This document shows positions 30,270 to 38,646 of a stretch of DNA of 64,000 nt, piece by piece. How positions within the stretch are numbered: the first letter of the stretch is position 1; each line of letters opens with the position of its first letter. Made by a program: the position numbers and the translations under genes. Source of the stretch: Solidesulfovibrio sp. (lineage in GTDB: Bacteria; Desulfobacterota; Desulfovibrionia; Desulfovibrionales; Desulfovibrionaceae); contig NZ_JARKOZ010000061.1 of assembly GCF_029978005.1 (NCBI RefSeq), forward strand, positions 1 to 64,000. The letters are read 5' to 3'. A model generated the notes under the pieces. The model ran no database searches. It was given only the letters and a program-made list of their open reading frames with translations, and had not been told where the DNA came from.

Positions 30270-30282
30270 CCGTGGCGGCGGC
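30256..30282. repeat. GC hairpin between cheW and mfd
   Basis: GCCGCCGCCAC and GTGGCGGCGGC flank a short ATCC loop. It follows the cheW stop on the minus strand by about 60 bases and encloses the most upstream mfd ATG. No T run follows, so it may be a weak terminator or a structure affecting mfd initiation. Confidence 0.45.
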
Positions 30283-30340
30283 CGCGATGACGATAGGACT
30301 CGACGCCGGGAGCCGTCGGAAGAACGGCCTTCCAGCGCGC

Positions 30341-30817
30341 CTAGAAGGAACCGAGCATGTCGCGCTCTTCGCCGGAAAGGAGCTTGTTGAGGTCGAGCAG
30401 GATCAGCAGACGATCCTCGAGCTTGCCCACGCCGCTGATGTATTCCGACTCCAGGCCGGACACCACGGGTGGCGGCGGCTCCACCGTGCTGGCGGGTATG
30501 CGCAGCACCTCGGAGACGGAATCGACCACGAATCCGACGATCATGTTGTTGATTTCGATGACGATGATCCGTGTGTGCTTGTCATGGTCCCGGGTGGACA
30601 AGCCGAAACGCCGGCGCAGGTCGATGATGGGTATGACCTTGCCCCGCAGGTTGATGACGCCCTCGACGAACTCCGGGGCGCGCGGGACCTTGGTGATATC
30701 CATCATGCGGATGATCTCCTGCACGCTCAGGATATCGACGCCGAACTCTTCCTCGCCAATACTGAATGTGACGAGTTGGAGCAGTTCGGCATCCTGTTTC
30801 TTGAGGGTTTCCTCCAT
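30341..30817 (-). CDS. cheW: chemotaxis coupling protein CheW
   Basis: A 158-residue scaffold that links chemoreceptors to the CheA kinase. It has the SH3-like CheW fold markers: LLQLVTFSIGEEEFGVDILSVQEI, the KVPRAPEFVEGVINLRGKVIPIIDLRRRFGL core, IVGFVVDSVSEVLRI, and LLILLDLNKLL at the end. A GGGAG ribosome-binding site precedes the ATG. No other chemotaxis genes lie in this window, so it is an orphan CheW serving arrays encoded elsewhere. Confidence 0.95.
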   Translation of the reverse strand: MEETLKKQDAELLQLVTFSIGEEEFGVDILSVQEIIRMMDITKVPRAPEFVEGVINLRGKVIPIIDLRRRFGLSTRDHDKHTRIIVIEINNMIVGFVVDSVSEVLRIPASTVEPPPPVVSGLESEYISGVGKLEDRLLILLDLNKLLSGEERDMLGSF

Positions 30818-30932
30818 GCGGCAAGCTCCCGTTTTGATTTTGACCGCGCCGCCGACGGCGCATGCGAGCCTATGCTTTCCTATCTACCCAAATTTGCCCG
30901 GGTTGGGCAAGTGCGCGGCAAGGGGAAATCGC

Positions 30933-31418
30933 CTAGTCTTCGGAAGATTCGGCCTTTCGCTGCTCGGGCGTCATGCTCCAGAACGGAAAGCCGTCCTTGG
31001 TGCGCCGGACCTTGAGTTGGATGTCCTCGCCCTTTTTCACCTTGACGGCCAGAAGGACGTCGTGCCCGTCCATTTCGGCCCAGGCCCCGGCCACCTTGAC
31101 CTGGTCGCCCTCCTTGAGCCCGATGGACCCGAGGTCCACGAAATCCTTGGGCCCCAGGTGCACGATCTCCATGGTCTTGTCCTTCTTGTCCTCGATCTGC
31201 AGGGCGATGCCCGTGGCCATGCCGTCGATGGGCTTGATGTCCATGATCTTGACCACGCGGCCCTTGAGGGAATCGGCTTCCTTGGGGTCGAAGAGCCGGT
31301 CGTATTCGCTGCCCTTTTCCCAGCCCTTGATGTCCGGGTTGGCCTTGGGGCCGGCGAAGGCGGGCGCAGCGGCGGCGACGAGGGCCGCGACCAGAAACGA
31401 AAGAAAAAGGGCGCGCAT
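30933..31418 (-). CDS. small exported protein, OB-fold-like, function unknown
   Basis: A 161-residue protein with a signal peptide (MRALFLSFLVAALVAAAAPAFA). The mature part, beginning GPKANPDIKGWEKGSEYDRL, has a run of alternating strands (SLKGRVVKIMDI, then GIALQIEDK, KVAGAWAEMDG, DVLLAVKVKKGEDIQLK), which suggests a small OB-fold-like barrel. It ends FPFWSMTPEQRKA. The start at 31418 places AAGGAG six bases upstream; an ATG two codons before is too close to it. No family recognised with certainty; likely periplasmic. It lies between an aminopeptidase gene and cheW on the same strand. Confidence 0.75.
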   Translation of the reverse strand: MRALFLSFLVAALVAAAAPAFAGPKANPDIKGWEKGSEYDRLFDPKEADSLKGRVVKIMDIKPIDGMATGIALQIEDKKDKTMEIVHLGPKDFVDLGSIGLKEGDQVKVAGAWAEMDGHDVLLAVKVKKGEDIQLKVRRTKDGFPFWSMTPEQRKAESSED

Positions 31419-31497
31419 GGGCATCTCCTTGAAACCGTTCCGCTTGTCTTTCATACGGTTCCGACACCGCCGCGATTACGGCTCCTGGCCGGCGGCG

Positions 31498-32697
31498 TCA
31501 ATAGAGGAAGCAGCCGTTTTCGTAAATCGTGGTTTCCCGGCCGTCGGTCAGCCGGGCGCGCACCCGCTTGGGCTCGGTGTTGACCAGGTCCCAGTGCAGG
31601 GCGGAATCGTTGAAACCCAGGGCCTCCTTGCGCTCGCCGTCCAGGGTGGCCGGATCGCCGTCGAAGGTGTCGGAGTAGGAGCTTCCCACGGCCACGTGGC
31701 AGTTGCCGTGCGGTCCGCCGAAGTTTTCGTCATAGAGCGTGTTGGCCATGAAGCGGTCGATCTTGGAGAAACGCTTGTCCGTGAGCGAGAATTCGCCCAG
31801 GCGCGAGGCCCCGGGATCCATGGCCAGCTGCTTGCGCACGAAATCCTCGCCCTGCTCGGCGGCGATCTCCGTGACCGCGCCGTCCTTGAAGGTCAGGCGC
31901 ACGCCTCGCACGTAGTTGCCGCTGCGGTAGGAGGGCTGGTCGGCGAAGTAGCGGCCGGTGGTGCCGCGCCAGTCCGGGGAGGTGAAGATCTCGAAGCTCG
32001 GTATGTTGTGGCCGGAGAGGCCGAGCCAGCGGCGGTGCTCGCCGGGCGTGACCGTGAGGTCCACGTTGTCGGATTCGATGCGAAGGGAGGCGGCCTTGAT
32101 GGAATTGAGCCAGGCCTTGATCTCGCGGGCGTTTTCGTAAAGCCCCCGCCACACGGCCACGGGCTCGGGGTCCTTGAGGAAGCAGGCGGCCGTCACCTGG
32201 GCGGCGTATTCCTTGGCCGTCATGCCGGCCTTTTGGGCCAGTTCGCGGGTGGGGTACAGGCACAGGGTCCAGCCGAACTCGCCCTTCTCCTCCCGGCGCA
32301 CCAGGATGTCGCGCAGGGGTTTGCGGGCCACGGCCGCGGCCGCGATGCGCTTGGAGTCGATGCCGCTTAAGTGGGTCAGGCTTTCCGGGGCGAGCAGGTG
32401 CATGGCCCCGTGGACGTTTTCGTGCAGCACGGCCTGGCCCGGAGGCTGGAAGACGAGCTGGGCCTCGTCGGCCGTGCCGTAGAAGGCGGTCTCCATGCTC
32501 GGGGTGAGCGCCAGGCGCGGCACGGGATTGAGCCCCCGGCCGAGCAGCTTGGCGTAGACCGCCTCGGCCAGGCGCAGGGCGGGCAGTTCGAACTGGACGA
32601 GCACCACGTCCCCGGGCTTGTACGGCTCGACCCGGGACGTGGTCAGGCCCCAGAGCAGGACATCGGCGTATTTTTCGAGTTGGGAGCGCGTGAGCAC
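31498..32697 (-). CDS. M29-family metallo-aminopeptidase
   Basis: A 399-residue cytoplasmic aminopeptidase of the thermophilic/AmpS (M29) family, which uses two metal ions to remove N-terminal residues. Recognisable family segments are NIPSFEIFTSPDWRGTTG, the LTFKDGAVTEIAAEQGED strand, LGEFSLTDKRF with a metal Glu, LYDENFGGPHGNCHVAVGSSY with Glu and His ligands, and a terminal LHWDLVNTE. The start is GTG at 32697 with AAAAAGG upstream. The frame runs open far upstream past this point, but that extension overlaps the opposite-strand infA and is spurious. Confidence 0.9.
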   Translation of the reverse strand: MLTRSQLEKYADVLLWGLTTSRVEPYKPGDVVLVQFELPALRLAEAVYAKLLGRGLNPVPRLALTPSMETAFYGTADEAQLVFQPPGQAVLHENVHGAMHLLAPESLTHLSGIDSKRIAAAAVARKPLRDILVRREEKGEFGWTLCLYPTRELAQKAGMTAKEYAAQVTAACFLKDPEPVAVWRGLYENAREIKAWLNSIKAASLRIESDNVDLTVTPGEHRRWLGLSGHNIPSFEIFTSPDWRGTTGRYFADQPSYRSGNYVRGVRLTFKDGAVTEIAAEQGEDFVRKQLAMDPGASRLGEFSLTDKRFSKIDRFMANTLYDENFGGPHGNCHVAVGSSYSDTFDGDPATLDGERKEALGFNDSALHWDLVNTEPKRVRARLTDGRETTIYENGCFLY

Positions 32698-32889
32698 GGT
32701 TTTTCCTTTTTCCCGAAAGCATAGACCGAAAGGCGCCCGGGCGGCAAGGACCCGGGCCGGACTCGCCGGGCGGCCGCGCCGTCTCCCGGGCCCCTTGCCA
32801 ACCCGTGAAAAAACGGCTATCCGGCTACGTTCACGAGAAAATGATCGCGCGGTCGGGATTTCTCCCGCGCCGCCAGGAGGATATCGTTC

Positions 32890-33108
32890 ATGGCCAAAGA
32901 AGGCGCCATCGAGGTCGACGGCAAGGTGCAGGAAGCCCTGCCCAACGCCATGTTTCGCGTGGAGCTGGAGAACGGGCACGAGGTTCTGGCCCACATCTCC
33001 GGGAAAATGCGCAAGTTCTACATCCGCATCCTGCCCGGCGACCGGGTCAAGGTCGAACTCTCCCCCTACGACCTCACCCGCGGCCGCATCACCTACCGCC
33101 TCAAGTAG
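32890..33108 (+). CDS. infA: translation initiation factor IF-1
   Basis: A 72-residue single OB-fold protein that fills the ribosomal A site during initiation. The sequence has the family's full length and signature: [20 protein letters not shown], then [21 protein letters not shown], and [26 protein letters not shown] lies 10 bases before the ATG. It is a lone plus-strand gene between two minus-strand genes, and a hairpin follows the stop. Confidence 0.97.
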   Translation: MAKEGAIEVDGKVQEALPNAMFRVELENGHEVLAHISGKMRKFYIRILPGDRVKVELSPYDLTRGRITYRLK

Positions 33109-33139
33109 CGCCGCCCGGCCCAGTCTTCGCGGGCGGCGC
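33108..33139. terminator. hairpin between convergent infA and nuclease genes
   Basis: GCGCCGCCCG (33108-33117) pairs with CGGGCGGCGC (33130-33139) around 12 bases. It begins at the last base of the infA stop and lies before the stop of the convergent nuclease gene. There is no T run, but its position fits a bidirectional terminator. Confidence 0.5.
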
Positions 33140-33170
33140 GGCCGGTTTCCCGACCGCGCCGGTTCCCGGC

Positions 33171-34778
33171 TCACATTTCCGAGAGCAGCCTGAGCAAGTC
33201 CCCGTCCACGGCCGCCAGCCGTTGACTCCATTCCGCCTGTTCCTCGGGCGAACGGGCGGCCAGGGCGTCCTTTTGGGCGCGCATGCGCTCGACGCGGCCG
33301 GCCAGCTCCGCAAGCAGCACGTCCCAGTCGATGCGCGGCCGGGCCTTGGCCTCGTCCACGGCCACGGAAGGCTCGGTCCCGGGCTCCAGGGTGTATTCCT
33401 CCAGGTATTGGGGGATGCGCACCTTGAGCCCGAAGCGTTCCTTGATGAGCCCCGAAAGGATGGTCAGGGCCTTCTGCTCGCCGTGGACCAGAAACACCTG
33501 CGGATGGTTGACCTTGAAGTGGGTGAGCCACTTGAGGATCTGGCTCTGGCCGGCGTGGGAGGAAAAGCCGCCGATGGTGAACACCTTGGCCGCGACGTTG
33601 ATCTCCTCGCCGAGGAGGCGGATCGACCTCGCGCCGTCCACGATCTTGCGCCCGGGCGTGCCCATGGCCTGGAAGCCCACGAAGACCACGCAGGATTCGG
33701 GCCGCCAGAGGTTGTGGCGCAGGTGGTGCTTGATGCGCCCGGCGTTGCACATGCCGCTGGCCGCGATGACGATGGCCGGGCCGTTTAGGGTGTTGATCTC
33801 CCGGGACTGGTCCGTGGACTCGGTGAAGCGCAGGTGCGGCAGGGACAGGGGGTCTTCGCCCCGGCCGAAGTAGTCTCTCGTCTCGTCGTCCATGTATTCG
33901 GGATGGCGGCGGAAGATCTCCGTGGCCTTGATGGCCAGGGGGCTGTCCACGAAGACCGGCATGTCGGCCGGGATCTTGCCGTCCTTTTGCAGCAGATGCA
34001 GGCAGAAGAGCACCTCCTGGGTGCGCTCCACGGCGAAGGCCGGAATGATGACCTTGCCGCCGCCCTTGGAGGCGTAGGCGATGGCCTGGGCCAGCTCGTC
34101 GCGGCTTTGCTCCACGTCCTTGTGGTCGCGGTCGCCGTAAGTGCCTTCCAGGAACAGGTAGTCCGCGTCCACGGGCTGGTCCGGGTCGTTGACCAGCAGC
34201 TGGTCCGGGCGGCCGAGGTCGCCGGAGAAGAGCATGCGGGTGCGGCGGCCGCCCTCCTCCAACGAAAGCTCGATGAAGGCCGAGCCCAGGATGTGGCCTG
34301 CGTCGTGGTAGATGGCCGTCACCCCGGGGGCGGGCGAGAAGGCCTCGCCGTAGGGCACGGCCACCAGGCGCCTCACCGCCGCGGCGGCGTCGGCCCGGGT
34401 GTAGAGGGCCTCCACCGCACGTCCGCCGTGGCGCTTGTTCTTGCGGCTGGCCCACTCGGCCTCCATCTCCTGGATGTGGGCGCTGTCCTCGAGCATGATG
34501 CCGAGCAGGTCGCGAGTGGGCGGCGTGCAGTAGACCTTGCCCGAAAATCCGGTCTTGACCATGCGCGGCAACAGCCCGGAATGGTCGATGTGGGCGTGGG
34601 TGAGCAGGAAAAAATCCATGCCCCGGGGCTCGTAGACCCCGACGTCGAGGTTGCGGCGCTCGATGACGTCGCTGCCCTGGTGCATGCCGCAATCCACGGC
34701 GAAACGGACGGCGTCCGTGGACACGACGTGGCAGGAGCCGGTGACGGTGCCGGCGGCCCCCAGGAATTTGACCTTCAT
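33171..34778 (-). CDS. beta-CASP metallo-beta-lactamase-fold RNase / hydrolase
   Basis: A 535-residue protein of the CPSF/Ysh1-like bacterial group, thought to be RNA-processing nucleases. The metallo-beta-lactamase part has LLTHAHIDHSGLLPRM (HxHxDH), a second metal His in YHDAGHILGSAFIEL, FSGDLGRPD and ELEGTYGDR-like FLEGTYGDRDHKD. The beta-CASP cap follows with VIIPAFAVERTQE, ASGMCNAGRIKHHL and the RNA-specificity segment FTIGGFSSHAGQ. Full family length. It diverges from the LOG-family gene across 155 bases and converges on infA. Confidence 0.92.
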   Translation of the reverse strand: MKVKFLGAAGTVTGSCHVVSTDAVRFAVDCGMHQGSDVIERRNLDVGVYEPRGMDFFLLTHAHIDHSGLLPRMVKTGFSGKVYCTPPTRDLLGIMLEDSAHIQEMEAEWASRKNKRHGGRAVEALYTRADAAAAVRRLVAVPYGEAFSPAPGVTAIYHDAGHILGSAFIELSLEEGGRRTRMLFSGDLGRPDQLLVNDPDQPVDADYLFLEGTYGDRDHKDVEQSRDELAQAIAYASKGGGKVIIPAFAVERTQEVLFCLHLLQKDGKIPADMPVFVDSPLAIKATEIFRRHPEYMDDETRDYFGRGEDPLSLPHLRFTESTDQSREINTLNGPAIVIAASGMCNAGRIKHHLRHNLWRPESCVVFVGFQAMGTPGRKIVDGARSIRLLGEEINVAAKVFTIGGFSSHAGQSQILKWLTHFKVNHPQVFLVHGEQKALTILSGLIKERFGLKVRIPQYLEEYTLEPGTEPSVAVDEAKARPRIDWDVLLAELAGRVERMRAQKDALAARSPEEQAEWSQRLAAVDGDLLRLLSEM

Positions 34779-34933
34779 GCATCCTCCGCAAAGGGCCGCG
34801 GCGAGGCCGGGCCTTGATTATCGTTGCCCAACGGGGCACGATGCGCCGATGGGCATTTGGCCGAGGCCGCCGTGTACTGCGTTTGGCCGCGCCTGGGAAG
34901 TCCCGCCGCGAACGAACCGTCAAGGAGCGCCGT

Positions 34934-35590
34934 TTGAGCACCTCGCACCAGTACCTCATCGACGACCTGTCCGTTTCCGAATCCTGGCGGCTTTTCCGCA
35001 TCATGGCCGAAATCGTGGACGGCTTCGAGGTGCTGGGGGAGATCAAGCCGGCGGTCTCGATCTTCGGATCGGCCCGGGTGCGGCCCACGGAACCCCTTTA
35101 CGCCGACACGGTCAAGCTGGCCTCGCTGCTGTGCAAGGCCGGCTACTCGGTCATCACCGGCGGCGGCCCCGGGCTCATGGAAGCGGCCAACAAGGGGGCC
35201 AGCGAAGCCGGGGGCGAGTCCATCGGCCTGCACATCCACCTGCCCTTGGAGCAGAAGCCCAACCCCTACCTGACCCTGCGTAGCGACTACCGCTATTTCT
35301 TCATCCGCAAGCTCATGTTCGTCAAATACGCCATGGCCTACATCGCCATGCCCGGCGGCTTCGGCACCCTGGACGAGCTGTCCGAAGCCTTGGTCCTCAT
35401 CCAGACGCGGCGCATCAAGCCCTTTCCCATCATTTTCCTCGGCAAGGAGTTCTGGGGAGGCCTCGTGGACTGGTTCCGCCGCTCCCTGCTGGAACGGGGG
35501 TTCCTGTCTCCGGACGACCTGGAGCTCTTCACGGTCATGGACACGCCCGAGGAGGCTGTGGCCTACATCCGCCGCCATGTGATCGTCTAG
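34934..35590 (+). CDS. LOG-family protein (TIGR00730 type)
   Basis: A 218-residue Rossmann-fold protein of the LOG/YgdH family, whose characterised members cleave nucleoside 5'-monophosphates to free bases (cytokinin-activating phosphoribohydrolase in plants). The signatures ITGGGPGLMEAANKGA and MPGGFGTLDELSEAL are present, together with SIFGSARV at the N-terminal side. The likely start is a TTG at 34934 with AAGGAG eight bases upstream, which gives STSHQYLIDDLSV as the N terminus; the frame is open further upstream but without a ribosome-binding site. A GNAT acetyltransferase gene follows after 24 bases, probably co-transcribed. Confidence 0.88.
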   Translation: MSTSHQYLIDDLSVSESWRLFRIMAEIVDGFEVLGEIKPAVSIFGSARVRPTEPLYADTVKLASLLCKAGYSVITGGGPGLMEAANKGASEAGGESIGLHIHLPLEQKPNPYLTLRSDYRYFFIRKLMFVKYAMAYIAMPGGFGTLDELSEALVLIQTRRIKPFPIIFLGKEFWGGLVDWFRRSLLERGFLSPDDLELFTVMDTPEEAVAYIRRHVIV

Positions 35591-35614
35591 CCGCACACCG
35601 CCCAAGGAGAAGCC

Positions 35615-36106
35615 ATGACCGAAAACGCCCCTTCACACGCCCTGCGCCTGGGCACGGGCATCGCCCCGGCCACGGACATGGCCGTGGCGCGCCTGCTGTT
35701 CCAGGAATACGCGAACGGCCTGGGCTTCGATCTGTGCTTCCAGCGTTTCGACGAGGAGCTGGCCGGGCTGCCGGGCTGCTACGCCGAACCGGCCGGCGGG
35801 ATATGGCTGGCCTGGCTCGAGGGCATGCCGGCGGGCTGCGTGGCCTTGCGGCCCCTTGGGGACGGCCTGGCGGAAATGAAGCGGCTCTATGTGCGGCCGG
35901 CCTACGCCGGCCAGGGCCTGGGCCGCAAACTGGCCGAGGCGGCCGTAGCCGGAGCCCGACAGCGCGGCTACGCGGCCGTGCGCCTGGACACCCTTTCTTC
36001 CATGACCGCGGCCAACGCGCTCTACGCCAAGCTCGGCTTCGGGCGCATCGACGCCTACTGCGAAAATCCCCTGCCCGGAGCGTTGTATTACGAACTGCGG
36101 CTGTGA
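35615..36106 (+). CDS. GNAT-family N-acetyltransferase
   Basis: A 163-residue acetyl-CoA-dependent acetyltransferase. Motif A is clear: LAEMKRLYVRPAYAGQGLGRKLAEAAVAGARQ in outline, with the R/Q-x-x-G-x-G/A pyrophosphate loop (AGQGLGRKL) near residue 105. The C-terminal RLDTLSSMTAANALYAKLGF is typical of small-molecule or amino-acid acetyltransferases. The acceptor cannot be inferred. AAGGAG precedes the ATG, 24 bases after the LOG-family gene. Confidence 0.9.
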   Translation: MTENAPSHALRLGTGIAPATDMAVARLLFQEYANGLGFDLCFQRFDEELAGLPGCYAEPAGGIWLAWLEGMPAGCVALRPLGDGLAEMKRLYVRPAYAGQGLGRKLAEAAVAGARQRGYAAVRLDTLSSMTAANALYAKLGFGRIDAYCENPLPGALYYELRL

Positions 36107-36137
36107 GAGGCCGCCGGAAAACGGCCCTCCGCCGCCC

Positions 36138-36488
36138 CTATTTCCCTTCCAGCACGTCCTTCAGACAGAGGGCATTGTTGCGCTGCGTGTCCCTGGCCGA
36201 ATACAGCAGCGTTACAACGTCTTCCTCGCCCTCGGCGCGCAGCCTTTCCAGGAGCGGCGCGACGGCCGGGGCGGCCAGCTCCTCCCGGTAGCGCCGCCGG
36301 AATTCCTCCCAGGCGGCCGGCTCGTGGTGGTACCAGCGCCGCAGGGCGTCGCTTGGGGCCAGATCCTTGAGCCACCCGTCCAGCCCGGCCTTCTCCCTGG
36401 TCAGGCCGCGCGGCCAGAGCCGGTCCACCAGGTAACGCCGGCCGTCCCGGGGCGACGCCTCTTCGTAGATGCGCTTGGTCGTGAACAT
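36138..36488 (-). CDS. DUF488-family protein
   Basis: A 116-residue protein of the short DUF488 (YeaO-like) family of unknown function. It begins MFTTKRIYEEASPRDG, then has the invariant LVDRLWPRGLTREKAGLDGW and the WYHHEPAAWEEFRRRYREEL helix. It ends with VVTLLYSARDTQRNNALCLKDVL, where the family has a conserved S-A-R/K-D. Start set by family alignment; the frame is open for another 296 codons upstream but that overlaps the methyltransferase gene. It is downstream of that gene by 20 bases, same strand, and converges on the GNAT gene. Confidence 0.9.
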   Translation of the reverse strand: MFTTKRIYEEASPRDGRRYLVDRLWPRGLTREKAGLDGWLKDLAPSDALRRWYHHEPAAWEEFRRRYREELAAPAVAPLLERLRAEGEEDVVTLLYSARDTQRNNALCLKDVLEGK

Positions 36489-36508
36489 GTCCGCCTCCGT
36501 CGCGCCGG

Positions 36509-37519
36509 CTACCAGCGCCGGCCCAGGGCCTCGCGCCAGGGCGGGGCGAGCAGGCCGGCGTGCTCCTCCCCTGTCCCGTCCGCCGGGAAGCGTCTTCCGC
36601 CAAGCTCCACGTCGGCCATGTAATACAGGCGCGCCGGCTTGCCCGGCCCTTCGCCGGCAAAAGCGTTCTCCGGGGCCAAGCGCAGCCACGACCGCCCCTG
36701 CCTGTCCGCGACCCAGACCGCCTCGGGCAGGAAGACCGCGCCGGCGAGCCGCTTGCCGAGGCTCGCGAACAGGGCGGCGCTTATGCGCGGGAAAGGCTCC
36801 TTGTAGAGCCGCCGCCCCCGCGACGGCAGGGTCTCGTTGGTCAGGCAGGCCAGGTTGCCTTGGGGAAGGTTGTTGTAGATTGCGGAAACCGTGGCGTCGC
36901 CGGACAGCACCCGGCCGACGCCGAGGGACCGCAGCAGCCCGTCGGCCTGGGCGGCCACATGGGGCAGGTGCTCCACGCCCCAAAGCGACGTGGCCTCCCA
37001 GCCGCGCCGCCTGGCCAGCAGATGCTGGCCCAGGAGCAGGATGCCCGTGCCCGAGCCCAGGTCGCAACCGAGAAAGGGCCGCCCGGGATCGGTCCGGGGC
37101 GTGCCGGCCAGAAGCGCCGCGAGCAGGTGCACGGTCTTGGGCAGGTCCAGCAGCATCTGCAAAGCGAAGCCGTGGTGCAACAGCAGCCGGCGCAGGGCGT
37201 CGCGCCCTTCCAGGGAACGGCAGCCACTGCGGCGGCGCACGAAGCGGCCGCAAAGAAGCGTCGCCTCCTCCAGGGAAACGTCCTCGTGGGCCCGATCCGG
37301 GTGCACGTAGGCAAAGGCGTACTTGAGGCACAGGCTGGCCAGGGCCGGGCCGTCGGCGGGCACGTCCGGCCGGCAAAGCCTTGCCAGGCAGGCGGGCAGG
37401 CTGCCGGGCTGGTAGCGCCCCGGCTCCATGACCGGCCCCCGGGGCGGCTCGCGTTCGAGCAGCCGCAGAGCCAGGGCCGCGAGCCCCGCCTGTCCCGCCT
37501 CGACCGTTCCGGGCTGCAT
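36509..37519 (-). CDS. SAM-dependent methyltransferase-like protein
   Basis: A 336-residue protein with a Rossmann methyltransferase core in its middle: FLGCDLGSGTGILLLGQHLL near residue 160 (motif I), SLWGVEHLPH (acidic end of strand 2 replaced by Glu), and VGRVLSGDATVS. The NLACLTNETLPSRG segment may stand in for the catalytic motif IV. The N-terminal 140 residues are helical with several cysteines and no known domain. No acceptor can be named. Start at 37519 has GGAGG upstream. It is the middle of a short minus-strand series of lipoprotein, methyltransferase and DUF488 genes. Confidence 0.72.
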   Translation of the reverse strand: MQPGTVEAGQAGLAALALRLLEREPPRGPVMEPGRYQPGSLPACLARLCRPDVPADGPALASLCLKYAFAYVHPDRAHEDVSLEEATLLCGRFVRRRSGCRSLEGRDALRRLLLHHGFALQMLLDLPKTVHLLAALLAGTPRTDPGRPFLGCDLGSGTGILLLGQHLLARRRGWEATSLWGVEHLPHVAAQADGLLRSLGVGRVLSGDATVSAIYNNLPQGNLACLTNETLPSRGRRLYKEPFPRISAALFASLGKRLAGAVFLPEAVWVADRQGRSWLRLAPENAFAGEGPGKPARLYYMADVELGGRRFPADGTGEEHAGLLAPPWREALGRRW

Positions 37520-37541
37520 GCCGGCCTCCGCCTGGCGGCCC

Positions 37542-37826
37542 CTAGAACTGGTAGAGGGCGTCGTAACAGGTGAACACGTCGGTCGCGCCGTTCTGGTAGC
37601 AGATCTGGGAGGCGTCATCGAGATAGTATACGTCGTCCATGGGGATGGCGTGGCGCTTGCCGGCGATCCACATGGAATAGACGCCGGTTTCGGTGTCGAG
37701 GACCAGGGGCGGATCGACGTAGAAGGTCTTTCCGTCGTTGAGCTCCACGCGGTAGGTGTGGCGGGCGCAGCCGCCGAGGCACAGGCCGCCGAGGAGCAGG
37801 CAGCAAAGGATTGGGACGACGCGCAT
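37542..37826 (-). CDS. small YgdI/YgdR-like (DUF903) lipoprotein
   Basis: A 94-residue lipoprotein with signal peptide MRVVPILCCLLLGGLCLGGC (lipobox LGGC, Cys20). The mature domain HTYRVELNDGKTFYVDPPL, then the strand-rich IAGKRHAIPMDDVYYLDD, resembles the small SH3-like YgdI/YgdR domain. Two further Cys near the C terminus (ICYQNG, FTCYDA) may form a disulfide. Start at 37826 has GGGGAGG upstream; the longer frame adds 16 residues. Function of the family is unknown. Confidence 0.75.
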   Translation of the reverse strand: MRVVPILCCLLLGGLCLGGCARHTYRVELNDGKTFYVDPPLVLDTETGVYSMWIAGKRHAIPMDDVYYLDDASQICYQNGATDVFTCYDALYQF

Positions 37827-37970
37827 CACGGCCTCCCCGCGTCCGTCGGGACGCGCCGGGTCAGGTTGTTGCATCGAAACGTCAGGGCCCCATGGCCGAA
37901 ACCGGACAAGGGGCGCGACGCCTCTCCCCTCCCCGTCTCGCCGGACGACGCGCGGCCGTCGGCGGCCCCG

Positions 37971-38603
37971 CTACTTGGCCGCCGGCTGCCCCGTCCCGCT
38001 CCCGCCCGGCGGGGCGAAAAGCGCGGCCGTCTGGCGAAACGAGGCAACGGCGGCCAGAATGTCCTTGCGGGCTTGCGTCAGCTCCACGCTCACGGGCTGG
38101 TCGCCGACGTTTCTCTCGGTCAGGCCCAGCCATTCCAGTTCCTTTTCCAGCTTGCCGGCGATGACGCCAAGCCCCCGGTGCACCAGGTCGCCGATCTTGG
38201 CCACGGTCTCCGGGCAGTTCGCGTCGACCTGATCGTAGATGTAGACCATGTCCCCGCCGTTGAGAAAAAGCTCCCAGCAGGCCGAGAGCGAGGCGCGAAG
38301 GGCCAGGGCGTCCTTGACGCGGGCCGCGTCGCCCTCCTTGGCCAGGGAGGCGTAGTAGTCCTGGATCTTGAGCAGGTGGTCGTACATTTTGCCGGACTGG
38401 CTGGCGAAGGTAGCGTTGAAGGCCCGGGTGTCCACCTTGCCGGCGGCCCGGCCGAGCCCGATCAGCGCCAGGAAAAAGCAGACCGCGAACACCGGGACGG
38501 ACGCCGCCAAGGACCAGCGCCCGCTCCCGCGCGGGGGGCGGCGAATCGGGCCGGATGTCGGCATCCGGTCGCAGGCGGGACGCGCCGACGGAAAGGGTCG
38601 CAT
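37971..38603 (-). CDS. membrane-anchored or exported helical protein, unknown
   Basis: A 210-residue protein with a basic N terminus and one hydrophobic segment (about residues 31-53, SLAASVPVFAVCFFLALIGL) that could be a signal anchor or late signal peptide. The remainder is helical with heptad-like spacing (ATFASQSGKMYDHLLKIQDYY, then ELEWLGLTERN). Two cysteines (SACWELF, DANCPETV) may pair in the periplasm. An ATG 13 codons downstream (38564) is an alternative start; neither has a strong ribosome-binding site. I recognise no family. It lies 43 bases after a Sel1-repeat gene on the same strand. Confidence 0.6.
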   Translation of the reverse strand: MRPFPSARPACDRMPTSGPIRRPPRGSGRWSLAASVPVFAVCFFLALIGLGRAAGKVDTRAFNATFASQSGKMYDHLLKIQDYYASLAKEGDAARVKDALALRASLSACWELFLNGGDMVYIYDQVDANCPETVAKIGDLVHRGLGVIAGKLEKELEWLGLTERNVGDQPVSVELTQARKDILAAVASFRQTAALFAPPGGSGTGQPAAK

Positions 38604-38646
38604 GGCTTTGTGATGGGAAATCCGCGCGCCCGCGTCAAGGGGCGGC

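Noticed and set aside
27321-30290. A 989-codon open frame on the plus strand opposite mfd
   Set aside because: Mirror frame of a GC-rich gene: strong third-position GC in mfd leaves the complementary frame free of stops. The protein has no known motifs, and mfd is certain.
31498-35088. A 1196-codon frame that would make one giant aminopeptidase protein
   Set aside because: Only the part up to 32697 encodes the M29 enzyme; the upstream extension runs antisense to infA and out of frame through the beta-CASP nuclease gene.
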